From Collinsella sp. (GTDB taxonomy: Bacteria > Actinomycetota > Coriobacteriia > Coriobacteriales > Coriobacteriaceae), in the NCBI GenBank assembly GCA_022713905.1, contig JAIHTM010000173.1, forward strand, positions 1 through 5,876: DNA of 5,876 nt, written 5' to 3'. Under the pieces are notes generated by a model. That model was not told the origin of the DNA, did not search any database, and saw nothing but the letters and a program-made list of their open reading frames with translations. This document shows, piece after piece, positions 1-5,260 of the stretch (within the stretch, counting starts at the first letter, position 1; every line of letters starts with the position of its first letter). Both the position numbers and the translations under genes were made by a program.

Positions 1-558
1 GTCTTCGACACCGAGGTTTACTCCAACACCGGTGGTCAGGCCTCCAAGGCCTCGAACCTGGGCCAGGTCGCTCAGTTCGCCGCTGCCGGTAAGGTGACCA
101 AGAAGAAGTCCCTGGCCGAGATTGCCATGAGCTACGGCTACGTCTACGTGGCGCAGGTCGCCATGGGCGCCAACCCGGCTCAGACCCTCAAGGCCATCCA
201 CGAGGCCGAGGCCTACGACGGCCCGTCCCTCATCATCGGCTACAGCCCCTGCGAGATGCACTCCATCAAGAAGGGCGGCATGCAGAACTGCCAGGCCGAG
301 ATGAAGAAGGCTGTCGAGTGCGGTTACTGGAACCTCTTCCGCTTCAACCCCGAGGCTGCTGCCGGCAAGAAGTTCTCGCTCGATTCCAAGGAGCCCGCGG
401 GCGGTTATCAGGAGTTCCTGATGAACGAGGCCCGTTACGCTTCGCTGACGCGTTCCTTCCCCGAGCGCGCCGAGGAGCTCTTCAAGGAGAACGAGCAGGC
501 CGCTATGGACCGCTACGCTCACCTGCTGAAGCTCAAGACGGTGTACAACGAGGCCTAG
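1..558 (+). CDS. nifJ: Pyruvate:ferredoxin (flavodoxin) oxidoreductase, C-terminal fragment
   Basis: This is the last 185 codons of a large protein whose start lies outside the window; the frame is open from base 1 to a TAG stop. The family oxidatively decarboxylates pyruvate with CoA to acetyl-CoA and CO2, passing electrons through Fe-S clusters to ferredoxin or flavodoxin in the cytoplasm. The fragment opens with DTEVYSNTGGQASKAS, the thiamine-diphosphate-domain signature of PFOR. Next comes SPCEMHSIKKGGMQN at about residues 81-95, at the place of the family's C-x-x-H-G-...-K-G-M stretch, and then AVECGYWNLFRFNPE, LDSKEP and a helical tail rich in Glu and Ala. The GTG at position 94 is internal and not a start. 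The usual Gly after the His of the C-x-x-H motif is Ser here. A strong terminator follows about 50 bp after the stop, so the gene ends its transcript. The family assignment is secure. The symbol follows common use for single-chain PFOR. Confidence 0.95.
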   Translation, partial: VFDTEVYSNTGGQASKASNLGQVAQFAAAGKVTKKKSLAEIAMSYGYVYVAQVAMGANPAQTLKAIHEAEAYDGPSLIIGYSPCEMHSIKKGGMQNCQAEMKKAVECGYWNLFRFNPEAAAGKKFSLDSKEPAGGYQEFLMNEARYASLTRSFPERAEELFKENEQAAMDRYAHLLKLKTVYNEA

Positions 559-569
559 GTCTCCCGCCG

Positions 570-692
570 CAGGATCTGAGGGCTAACCTTCGCGGACGTC
601 CTCGGACATGAAAGAACCCCCGCTGCGCACTACGTGCGGCGGGGGTTCTTTCGTCCTGCGGAGTGTCCGCGAAGGTCAGCCCTCAGATCCTG
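570..692. repeat. 28-bp inverted repeat enclosing the PFOR terminator
   Basis: Bases 570-597 (starting CAGGATCTGAGGGC) and 665-692 (ending GCCCTCAGATCCTG) are reverse complements at 27 of 28 positions. The single mismatch is A585 against C677. In minus-strand RNA this would be a U-G pair, so the outer stem is fully paired there, whereas plus-strand RNA has an A-C mismatch. The terminator hairpin sits in the middle, with about 13 unpaired bases on each side. The 11-mer ACGTCCTCGGA also occurs as a direct repeat at 596-606 and 701-711, suggesting local duplication. Outer arms of this length are far more than termination needs. The element may be a mobile palindrome or a large RNA or cruciform structure. 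Confidence 0.85.
611..651 (+). terminator. Intrinsic terminator after PFOR, probably bidirectional
   Basis: The arms 611-623 (AAAGAACCCCCGC) and 639-651 are perfectly complementary. Pairing continues inward through 624-628 with 634-638, including two G-U wobbles on the plus-strand RNA, and leaves a loop of about 5 nt. The 3' arm ends in TTCTTTC, giving a U-rich tail for plus-strand RNA. The 5' arm starts AAAGAA, so minus-strand RNA also gets a U-rich tail. This suits a site between the convergent PFOR and ATPase genes. The inner G-U pairs favour plus-strand folding. Confidence 0.88.
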
Positions 693-713
693 CTACGACT
701 ACGTCCTCGGATT

Positions 714-878
714 GTGGGGCTGAATGAAGGACGTGGTTGTGGGGGCCTTTTGTCCCGGTCGCTGTTTCGCGGCTTTGCCGCGAAAGGCGCGTTGCTTTGG
801 GGATGGATGGGGGGCGGGGTTGTTGCGGCTTCTTATCCCTTTGCTTTTTCGCGGCTTTGCCGCGAAACGCGCAGCACC
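714..878. repeat. Two imperfect ~82-bp tandem units, each with a 21-nt perfect hairpin
   Basis: The same perfect palindrome, TTTCGCGGC with loop TTT and then GCCGCGAAA, occurs at 765-785 and 847-867, exactly 82 bp apart. The similarity extends beyond the palindromes: TGGGG followed by a G/A-rich run and GGTTGT precedes each, GCT lies just before each hairpin, and GCGC follows closely after each. The units therefore look like diverged copies of one ~82-bp module, best preserved at the hairpin. They lie in the gap between convergent genes, the usual place for REP-type palindromes. Neither copy has a proper U tract, so calling them terminators would be weak. Open frames across this stretch lack any recognisable protein and appear to result from the repeats. 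Confidence 0.8.
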
Positions 879-928
879 TTGGGAAATGCATTGATGCGTG
901 GACGGGGCTGGATTGCAGATTCAAATGG

Positions 929-2290
929 CTAGAGAGATATGGGCGCGAACGAGAAATCGTTATTGGGGTCATCCTTTTCCATAAACTCATCGAGACAAAA
1001 CGTCATGTAGATTGGAACGTACAGAACCTTGCCCTCTTTGCTGAGATTCTCGTGGCTTAGTATAACGGCCTCGGGAATTTTGTACTCGCCCACACTCATC
1101 AGACGATCGAGGGCCGCGTGCGCTCGAACTTTCTTGCCCGATTTGACCTCGATTGGGACAACGTGCCCGTGGGCGCCTTCGATCACAAAGTCAACTTCAC
1201 CGACCTCACGCGTTTGGTAGTACCATGCATCCGCCCCGAGGGCAACAAGTTCCTGCGCGACCACGTTCTCATAGAGACCACCAAGGTTGGGAGTTTTCAT
1301 ATCAAGATAGACAGCGCGTGCGGTGCTGCCGGGGTACCGCGATGCGAGCATGCCCGTATCAGACTCATATAGTTTGAAGGCCGTCGTTTTCTCCGTCCTC
1401 TTGAGAGGACTCCGTGGCTCCGTCACCCTGGCGACCATCAATCCAACACCTGCGTTAACAAGCCACAGGAAATCCTGCTCATATTTTTTAAGGCGAGCTC
1501 CCTCACCCAGAGACGAAACAACAAAGCGATGAGACTCCGCCTCAAGCTGAACGGGAATTTGCTCAAAAATCGACCGAACGTTAAACGCTCGAGTCGATGC
1601 ATATTTTGAGATATCGCTTTTGTACTGATCGACCAGCTGAGTTTGAAGCTCACGTGTGCTCACGAGCGAATAACCCGAATCAATATAATTCTGAACGACC
1701 TCCGGCATGCCGCCGCAAACGATATAAGCTCTATAGTTCTTGAGCATCGCCTCATGAATATAGTTTTCGACAGGATGTTTCTCGACAAGGCAGCTGCGAA
1801 TGCCTGCAAGCACATTCTCGCTAACGCTGTTTGCCCAACAAAACTCTTCAAAATCCATCGGGCGCATAACAATGTGCTCTACATACCCCACCGGAAAAGA
1901 AGAGACCCCCTTAAACTCAGTCCCAAGCATAGACCCCGAGAAGACATAGCTAAAGCGCCCATCCTCGACCAACGCCTTCATGAGTGTAACGATCTGCGGA
2001 TACTCCTGAATCTCATCGACAAAGACAAGCGTATCGCCCTCAACAAGCGGCGCATCCGCAAGAAGGGCTACACGGTTGATAAAGTCAACGGAGTTCTTTG
2101 CGCCAACAAGTGCATTCCTTGCTTCGACATCGAGTAGTAAATTGACCTCAAAATACGAAGCGTAGTTGCTTTGTCCAAACGCGCGAATCGCATAGCTCTT
2201 GCCAATCTGACGCGCACCAGTAACGAGTAATGCCTTATTGGAGTTATTCTTCCAGCTCAAAAGCCTATCAGTGACCTTACGGCGTAGCAT
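929..2290 (-). CDS. AAA_14/DUF4143-type ATPase with C-terminal PD-(D/E)xK-like domain
   Basis: A complete 453-residue protein of the common 'ATP-binding protein / DUF4143' family. The N-terminal P-loop domain has Walker A GARQIGKS (25-32), Walker B LVFVDEIQ (88-95) and a sensor-like FSGSMLG (117-123), followed by CGGMPEVVQNY (192-202). The C-terminal DUF4143 part has the order E342 (YENVVAQEL), D367 (GEVDFVIE) and E381-x-K383 (PIEVKSG), matching a PD-(D/E)xK nuclease-like core. The start is placed at ATG 2288-2290 because MLRRKVTDRLLSWK matches the family's normal N-terminus. The frame is open back to 2392, but that extension only translates the repeats upstream. The Shine-Dalgarno is weak. 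Base composition is visibly less GC-rich than PFOR or arcC, suggesting acquisition by transfer. The family's biological role is not settled. Defence, toxin-like and selfish-element roles have been proposed, and nothing here decides between them. No partner gene is attached. Confidence 0.93.
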   Translation of the reverse strand: MLRRKVTDRLLSWKNNSNKALLVTGARQIGKSYAIRAFGQSNYASYFEVNLLLDVEARNALVGAKNSVDFINRVALLADAPLVEGDTLVFVDEIQEYPQIVTLMKALVEDGRFSYVFSGSMLGTEFKGVSSFPVGYVEHIVMRPMDFEEFCWANSVSENVLAGIRSCLVEKHPVENYIHEAMLKNYRAYIVCGGMPEVVQNYIDSGYSLVSTRELQTQLVDQYKSDISKYASTRAFNVRSIFEQIPVQLEAESHRFVVSSLGEGARLKKYEQDFLWLVNAGVGLMVARVTEPRSPLKRTEKTTAFKLYESDTGMLASRYPGSTARAVYLDMKTPNLGGLYENVVAQELVALGADAWYYQTREVGEVDFVIEGAHGHVVPIEVKSGKKVRAHAALDRLMSVGEYKIPEAVILSHENLSKEGKVLYVPIYMTFCLDEFMEKDDPNNDFSFAPISL

Positions 2291-2294
2291 TAAA

Positions 2295-2299
2295 CCCCC
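2295..2299 (-). promoter_or_regulatory. Weak ribosome binding site of the ATPase
   Basis: On the minus strand GGGGG lies 4 nt before the ATG at 2290. It is a poor, closely spaced Shine-Dalgarno, but it supports this start over the longer reading, which would begin inside the upstream repeats. Confidence 0.4.
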
Positions 2300-2304
2300 A
2301 AATG

Positions 2305-2389
2305 ACAAAAATTGACAGATAGAATCGCCTAAAATCATACAAAAATTTGCAGATAATATTGTCGTAAAAATACAAAAATTGGGAGATAG
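2305..2389. repeat. Three direct repeats just upstream of the ATPase gene
   Basis: Three ~18-bp copies of ACAAAAATT-x-x-x-AGATA(G/A) start at 2305, 2339 and 2372, a spacing of 34 and 33 bp, roughly three helical turns. ACAAAAATT and AGATA are identical in all three copies, apart from one base shift in the middle copy; the three bases between vary. On the coding strand of the ATPase the core reads TATCT-xxx-AATTTTTGT. The last copy ends about 15 bp before the start codon. Copies on one face of the helix immediately before a gene suggest a multi-site operator or an iteron-like recognition array. The binding protein is unknown; autoregulation by the ATPase is only a guess. The stretch is strikingly AT-rich and probably contains the promoter, though I could not fix a convincing -35/-10 pair. 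Confidence 0.75.
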
Positions 2390-2440
2390 CAAAGGTTCGA
2401 ATAGGCCTCAAAGCCACTGAAACAGTGCTCTACTTTGCGA

Positions 2441-2477
2441 AGGGGCTGGGGACGCTGTTGGGTGCGTCTTCAGCCCT
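2441..2477. repeat. Hairpin downstream of the helical-protein gene
   Basis: GGGCTG (2443-2448) pairs with CAGCCC (2471-2476) and GACGC (2451-2455) with GCGTC (2464-2468), around a loop of about 8 nt. The two bases between the stem halves are GG on one side and TT on the other, so plus-strand RNA gives a continuous 13-bp stem with two G-U pairs, while minus-strand RNA has two A-C mismatches. No U tract follows on either strand. It lies 3' of the minus-strand two-gene unit and could still be its terminator or a processing barrier, but the strand preference points the other way. A second small hairpin, CACTG-AAA-CAGTG, is at 2415-2427. Confidence 0.5.
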
Positions 2478-2531
2478 CTGATTCTTACTTTGGATCCCGA
2501 TGGTGGGGTGTTGTCGGTGCTGCTTGCTTGG

Positions 2532-3056
2532 TTACCTTGTCTCGCCGCTCTCTGTGCGTAGGCGGTAGCCGTGGACGAAGTCGCTAATAGCCGGCCAGGG
2601 AATCTGGCGGTCAACCCAAAATTGGAGCTGGACCAGATAGCGCTCGGTGGCGCGGGTGAGGGCTGCAAACTGTTCGTGAGTCTCTACCTGGGCGTAGAGG
2701 TCGCGGCTGTGGGCGAGGATTGCCGTGGTGTCATCCATTTTGCCGGTGACGTCGAAGGCGCCCGAGAACCAGTCGCACAGGCGTGCGGCGCTGTTGTTGA
2801 TCGTTGCGAGGTCGGCGGTGCCATCGTTGGCGTTTTCGTTGGCCTGGGCTCGCAGGAGGGAGAGGGCGTCGGTGGCGTTCATGCAGTAGCCGACGGTGAA
2901 GTTCCAGACGGCGAATTCGCGGCCGGTGTCGAGCTTGCGGCGGCGCATCAGGTCGATGTCGCGGGGCTCCTCGAGCATCATTTGGTCGGCGAGGGCCTCA
3001 AGTGCAGCGGTGTACTCGGCAAGGTCGAGTGTGAGCAGGGTGTTGATATCCATCAT
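2532..3056 (-). CDS. Unrecognised, predicted all-helical cytoplasmic protein
   Basis: A complete 174-residue protein that I cannot assign to a family. It lacks a signal peptide, membrane segments and metal- or nucleotide-binding motifs. The sequence alternates amphipathic helices: an N-terminal run rich in Leu, Glu and Ala (residues 1-45, with LMRRRKLDTGREF), then FAVWNFTVGYCMNATDALSLL, an Asn/Asp/Ala-rich linker near 75-90, LCDWFSGAFDV, and an aromatic C-terminus with LQFWVDRQIPWPAISDFVHGYRLR. Two ATGs are adjacent (3054-3056 and 3051-3053). The first is chosen because GGAGG lies 7 nt before it. The gene starts 2 nt after the stop of the DUF3830-type gene, so the two are almost certainly co-transcribed and may work together. 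The strand is supported by the ribosome site and the operon fit. The long open frame on the opposite strand is a GC-rich shadow. Confidence 0.82.
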   Translation of the reverse strand: MMDINTLLTLDLAEYTAALEALADQMMLEEPRDIDLMRRRKLDTGREFAVWNFTVGYCMNATDALSLLRAQANENANDGTADLATINNSAARLCDWFSGAFDVTGKMDDTTAILAHSRDLYAQVETHEQFAALTRATERYLVQLQFWVDRQIPWPAISDFVHGYRLRTESGETR

Positions 3057-3058
3057 CT

Positions 3059-3475
3059 TTAGGCCTCCGCCTCGATCTCGACGATTTCGTTTTTAATGTA
3101 CATGCCCTGGTTGTCCCAGACATTGCGGCAGGCAGCGGCAAAGCGTTCACGGTCTGTCTCGCAGATGCGGGCGAACATGTTGCAGGTGCCAAAAGGCTCA
3201 CAGACGTCAAAGAAGATGCAGATTGATGACCATCCGCCATACCAGCTCACGGCGCCCGCTGGCTCGTGAAAGACGGGGTTCTCGATGTGCTCGTAATTGG
3301 CGATGGGGCCCGAGACAGGATAGGTTACCTCGGCATCGCAGATCTTGGCCGAAAAGATACGTGACTCGACTGGACAGGATGATTCGAACAGCTTGCATGC
3401 CTCGGGAGCCTTGTCCCAGAGCATGTCGGCGAGAAACGTCTCGCCATTCAGCGTGATCTTGAGCATTTTTGTCAT
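3059..3475 (-). CDS. DUF3830-type, cyclophilin-like fold protein
   Basis: A 138-residue protein starting MTKMLKITLNGETFLADMLWDKAPE. The opening strand, the 'LNGE-x-F-x-A-x-L-x-x-D-KAP' stretch with CKLFESSCP after it, and the ESRIFSAKICDAEVTYPVSG segment fit the DUF3830 family, whose members adopt a cyclophilin-like beta barrel. The middle has HEPAGAVSWYGGWSSICIFFDVCEPFG, like the family's 'pG-x-x-x-x-YpG' loop followed by a core strand. Enzymatic activity has not been established for the family, so no substrate is claimed. It has six cysteines but no export signal, so it is presumably cytoplasmic. The ATG at 3473-3475 is preferred because a GAGGAGG Shine-Dalgarno lies 8 nt upstream. The frame stays open well beyond it (see the upstream entry). 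The stop TAA lies 2 nt before the next gene. The family call is moderate; the existence of the gene is strong. Confidence 0.8.
   Translation of the reverse strand: MTKMLKITLNGETFLADMLWDKAPEACKLFESSCPVESRIFSAKICDAEVTYPVSGPIANYEHIENPVFHEPAGAVSWYGGWSSICIFFDVCEPFGTCNMFARICETDRERFAAACRNVWDNQGMYIKNEIVEIEAEA
3064..3068 (-). promoter_or_regulatory. Ribosome binding site inside the preceding gene
   Basis: On the minus strand GGAGG lies 7 nt before the ATG at 3056. It falls within the last codons of the DUF3830-type gene (in the Glu-Ala-Glu-Ala end), so the two genes are translationally adjacent and possibly coupled. Confidence 0.7.
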
Positions 3476-3483
3476 AGTAAGGA

Positions 3484-3488
3484 CCTCC
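3484..3488 (-). promoter_or_regulatory. Strong ribosome binding site deciding the DUF3830-type start
   Basis: On the minus strand GGAGG (within GAGGAGG) lies 8 nt before the ATG at 3475. It is much better than anything near the in-frame GTG at 3560-3562, so the shorter protein is favoured. Confidence 0.8.
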
Positions 3489-4063
3489 TCAATCCGTCGC
3501 TCAAGGGGTTCGCTGGCGGATAAGGAGAAGACAGCAGCGGGGTCGCCGAACCCAAACTTCACGACAAATCTCTGTCGCCCCAGCCCGCGCTGTTCTTCGC
3601 TAAAGTACCATGCAGCAATTGCGCGCGCAATATCAGTTTTTGATTTTCTGGAAGCGGCAACCGACGAGACGGCTCGCCGGCTGCCGGCCGACGCGCGGTA
3701 TGGGCGCTCGTCTATTCCTTAAGTTGGATGAAAAACGCCATGTTATTGCAGGGCTGCATACTCGTCCAATAAGTGCATAGAATCTCGTATAGTGCGAGTA
3801 AGATTTTGCGCTGTCTGTTTTATGTTTAGCAAAGATATAGTTTGCATAATCTGGTCTAATCCCTGCTCTATTAAAATAAAGTTGCACGTAAATGACGTAG
3901 ATATGCTTGAGCTGGGTTTCTTTACGCTGAGCGGGTAAAAGCGACCGTTCACCGTTCAACTATTTTCAAAATGAATAAAATGAGCGATAAAGAGAATATA
4001 AACCTTAATAAACTCGCGTATCGCACGGGCGCGGGTTATTAATGGGTTGTAGGCCTTTTACAG

Positions 4064-4069
4064 AAAGGA
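4064..4069 (+). promoter_or_regulatory. Ribosome binding site of arcC
   Basis: AAAGGA lies 8 nt before ATG 4078-4080. It selects the start MSKPLGKPDR over the in-frame ATG at 4042, which has no such site and would add 12 residues unlike the family. Confidence 0.75.
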
Positions 4070-4077
4070 TTCCAGCA

Positions 4078-5040
4078 ATGTCTAAGCCTCTTGGCAAGCC
4101 CGATCGTATCGTCGTCGCCCTTGGCGGCAACGCCCTCGGCAACAACCCCGTTGAGCAGATCGAGGCCGTGAGCAACACCGCTCACGCTCTCCTCGGCCTG
4201 ATCGAGCAGGGCAACGAGATCATCATCACCCACGGCAACGGCCCGCAGGTTGGCATGATTCAGAACGCCTTCGCCGCTGCCCACGACGCCATCGGCACCC
4301 CCGAGATGCCGCTGCCCGAGTGCGGCGCCATGTCCCAGGGCTACATCGGCTATCACCTGCAGCAGGGCATTGGCCGCGAGATGCACAAGCGCTATAAGCG
4401 TTGGCACGCCGCCACCGTCGTCACCCAGATCGAGTGCGACCCGGACGATCCCGCGTTCAAGAACCCGACCAAGCCGATCGGCCCCTTCTACACCGAGGAG
4501 CAGGCCAAGGAGTTCATGGCCGAGGATCCTTCCAAGGTTTTCGTCGAGGATTCCGGCCGCGGCTGGCGTCGCGTCGTCGCTTCCCCCGATCCCAAGAAGA
4601 TCGTCGAGGCTGACTCCATCCTCAACCTGCTCGACAACGAGTTCATCGTCATCGCCTGCGGTGGCGGCGGCATCCCCGTCGTCCGCGACTACGAGAACAA
4701 GGGCTGCTACAAGGGCGTCCCCGCCGTCATCGACAAGGACCTGGGCGGCGAGCTGCTGGCCGAGGACTGCGACGCTGACGTTCTGTTCCTGCTGACCGCC
4801 GTTGAGCATGTCGCCATCAGCTTTGGTAAGCCCAACCAGGAGGAGCTCGAGGACATCACCGCCGACGAGGCCGAGCGCCTGGCCGACGAGGGCCAGTTCG
4901 GCAAGGGTTCCATGGAGCCCAAGGTCCGCGCCGCCATCAAGTTCGCCCGTTCCCGCAAGGGCCGTACCTGCATCATCGGCGCTCTGGACAAGGCCGCCGA
5001 GACCATGGCCGGCCTCTCCGGCACCCGCATCCACGAGTAG
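4078..5040 (+). CDS. arcC: Carbamate kinase
   Basis: A complete 320-residue cytoplasmic enzyme, about the usual family length (310-320). It catalyses the reversible transfer between carbamoyl phosphate plus ADP and carbamate plus ATP, normally the ATP-yielding last step of arginine deiminase, agmatine or purine/allantoin-type catabolism. Amino-acid-kinase motifs in order are: IVVALGGNAL (11-20), THGNGPQVGMIQNAF (51-65), the NPTKPIGPFY flexible-loop region with Lys (129-138), RGWRRVVASPDP (161-172), ACGGGGIPVV (193-202), VIDKDLGGELLA (217-228) with the catalytic-type Lys and Asp, LLTAVEHV, and GSMEPKV (277-283). No key residue appears missing. Codon use is strongly GC-biased, as in a well-expressed core gene. 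No arcA, arcB or antiporter gene is adjacent. The intergenic gap on the left and terminator on the right make it look monocistronic, so the source pathway cannot be read from this window. Confidence 0.97.
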   Translation: MSKPLGKPDRIVVALGGNALGNNPVEQIEAVSNTAHALLGLIEQGNEIIITHGNGPQVGMIQNAFAAAHDAIGTPEMPLPECGAMSQGYIGYHLQQGIGREMHKRYKRWHAATVVTQIECDPDDPAFKNPTKPIGPFYTEEQAKEFMAEDPSKVFVEDSGRGWRRVVASPDPKKIVEADSILNLLDNEFIVIACGGGGIPVVRDYENKGCYKGVPAVIDKDLGGELLAEDCDADVLFLLTAVEHVAISFGKPNQEELEDITADEAERLADEGQFGKGSMEPKVRAAIKFARSRKGRTCIIGALDKAAETMAGLSGTRIHE

Positions 5041-5104
5041 TCTCTACTCTGTTGCCTCTCTCGTGGGCGCCAGGCAAGACGCCCGCAAACTAGCCTCTCT
5101 TCAT

Positions 5105-5145
5105 GAGCCCCGCGGTCCGCTCCGACTGCGGGGCTTTTGCTTTTC
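5105..5145 (+). terminator. Intrinsic terminator of arcC
   Basis: AGCCCCGC (5106-5113) pairs perfectly with GCGGGGCT (5128-5135). Pairing continues inward by about four more base pairs, and the stem is followed by TTTTGCTTTT. It lies about 65 bp after the arcC stop. A weaker hairpin, GTGGGCG/CGCCCGC (5063-5086), lies between them, flanked by two copies of GCCTCTCT (5054-5061, 5093-5100). Confidence 0.88.
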
Positions 5146-5147
5146 AC

Positions 5148-5260
5148 CTAGTCATTGGGAACCCGGCACTTGGGGACGTTCCTTTCCTGCCGGCAGCTTG
5201 GGACAGTCCTTAAAGGCTGTCCCCAACGACCACTCATTTAAGTCTGTCCCCAATGACTAG
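5148..5260. repeat. 113-bp REP/MITE-like palindromic element
   Basis: The ends are perfect 12-bp inverted repeats: CTAGTCATTGGG (5148-5159) and CCCAATGACTAG (5249-5260). Inside are a stem of TTGGGACAG (5198-5206) with CTGTCCCCAA (5217-5226, one bulged G), a 6-bp CCGGCA/TGCCGG pair (5163-5168, 5188-5193), and a direct repeat CTGTCCCCAA(C/T)GAC at 5217-5230 and 5244-5257. Both outer ends carry CTAG, which could be a target duplication or part of the palindrome. GGGGAC/GTCCCC palindromes of this style resemble REP elements mobilised by REP-associated (Y1/RAYT) transposases in trans. No transposase is present here. It lies between convergent arcC and the peptidase gene. Confidence 0.75.

Larger units (their letters stand above)
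559..928. other. Convergent intergenic region, PFOR to ATPase
   Basis: This 370-bp stretch has no supportable gene. It contains the PFOR terminator inside the 28-bp inverted repeat and the tandem hairpin units, described separately. Between 868 and 928 I see only an unremarkable spacer with a small GCAT-TG-ATGC palindrome near 888-897. The ATPase transcript entering from the right has no obvious U-tailed terminator of its own before it reaches the hairpins. Confidence 0.7.
3476..4077. other. Divergent intergenic region between the DUF3830-type unit and arcC
   Basis: This 602-bp region separates the minus-strand two-gene unit from plus-strand arcC and must hold both promoters. It has two halves. 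From 3476 to about 3720 it is GC-rich and open on the minus strand in frame with the DUF3830-type gene. It contains the perfect 14-bp palindrome ATTGCGCGCGCAAT at 3618-3631. From about 3720 to 4060 it is AT-rich, with a bulged hairpin near 3781-3805, a small GCAAA/TTTGC hairpin (3829-3845) and a tandem ACCGTTC (3944-3957). A -10-like TATAAA sits at 3997-4002 without a convincing -35. TGAATAAAAT at 3972-3981 resembles only half of an arginine-repressor box. Short minus-strand frames (3633-3959, 3743-3952) have no recognisable content or ribosome site. Confidence 0.6.

Noticed and set aside
318..611. Plus-strand frame overlapping the PFOR end
   Set aside because: Out-of-frame Arg/Pro/Leu-rich shadow of PFOR.
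663..1060. Three overlapping frames (663-932 plus, 737-1060 plus, 676-990 minus)
   Set aside because: They run through the tandem palindromes, encode repeated arginine-rich peptides and have no ribosome sites. The repeats explain them.
1643..2137. 164-codon plus-strand frame within the ATPase gene
   Set aside because: Antisense to the conserved ATPase core; no domain or ribosome site.
2305..2389. CRISPR array
   Set aside because: Only three imperfect 18-bp copies with ~15-bp gaps, AT-rich and attached to a start codon. Spacer and repeat sizes do not fit, and no cas gene is present.
2291..2392. N-terminal extension of the ATPase to 2392
   Set aside because: The added residues merely translate the three repeats (recurring N/Q-F-C/L patterns), and the family N-terminus begins at MLRRK.
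2408..2668. 86-codon minus-strand frame
   Set aside because: Overlaps the end of the helical-protein gene in another frame and is a low-complexity Ser/Pro/Arg peptide.
2571..3062. 163-codon open frame on the plus strand
   Set aside because: Val/Gly/Glu-rich shadow of the minus-strand gene, which has a good ribosome site and an operon fit.
3633..3959. Minus-strand frames in the arcC leader (3633-3959 and 3743-3952)
   Set aside because: No recognisable family or ribosome site, and composition changes abruptly inside the longer one. I describe the region as intergenic.
4039..5034. 331-codon open frame antisense to arcC
   Set aside because: It is a mirror of GC-rich codons, giving a low-complexity Leu/Gly/Asp/Val protein. 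The plus strand encodes an unmistakable carbamate kinase with a ribosome site and terminator.
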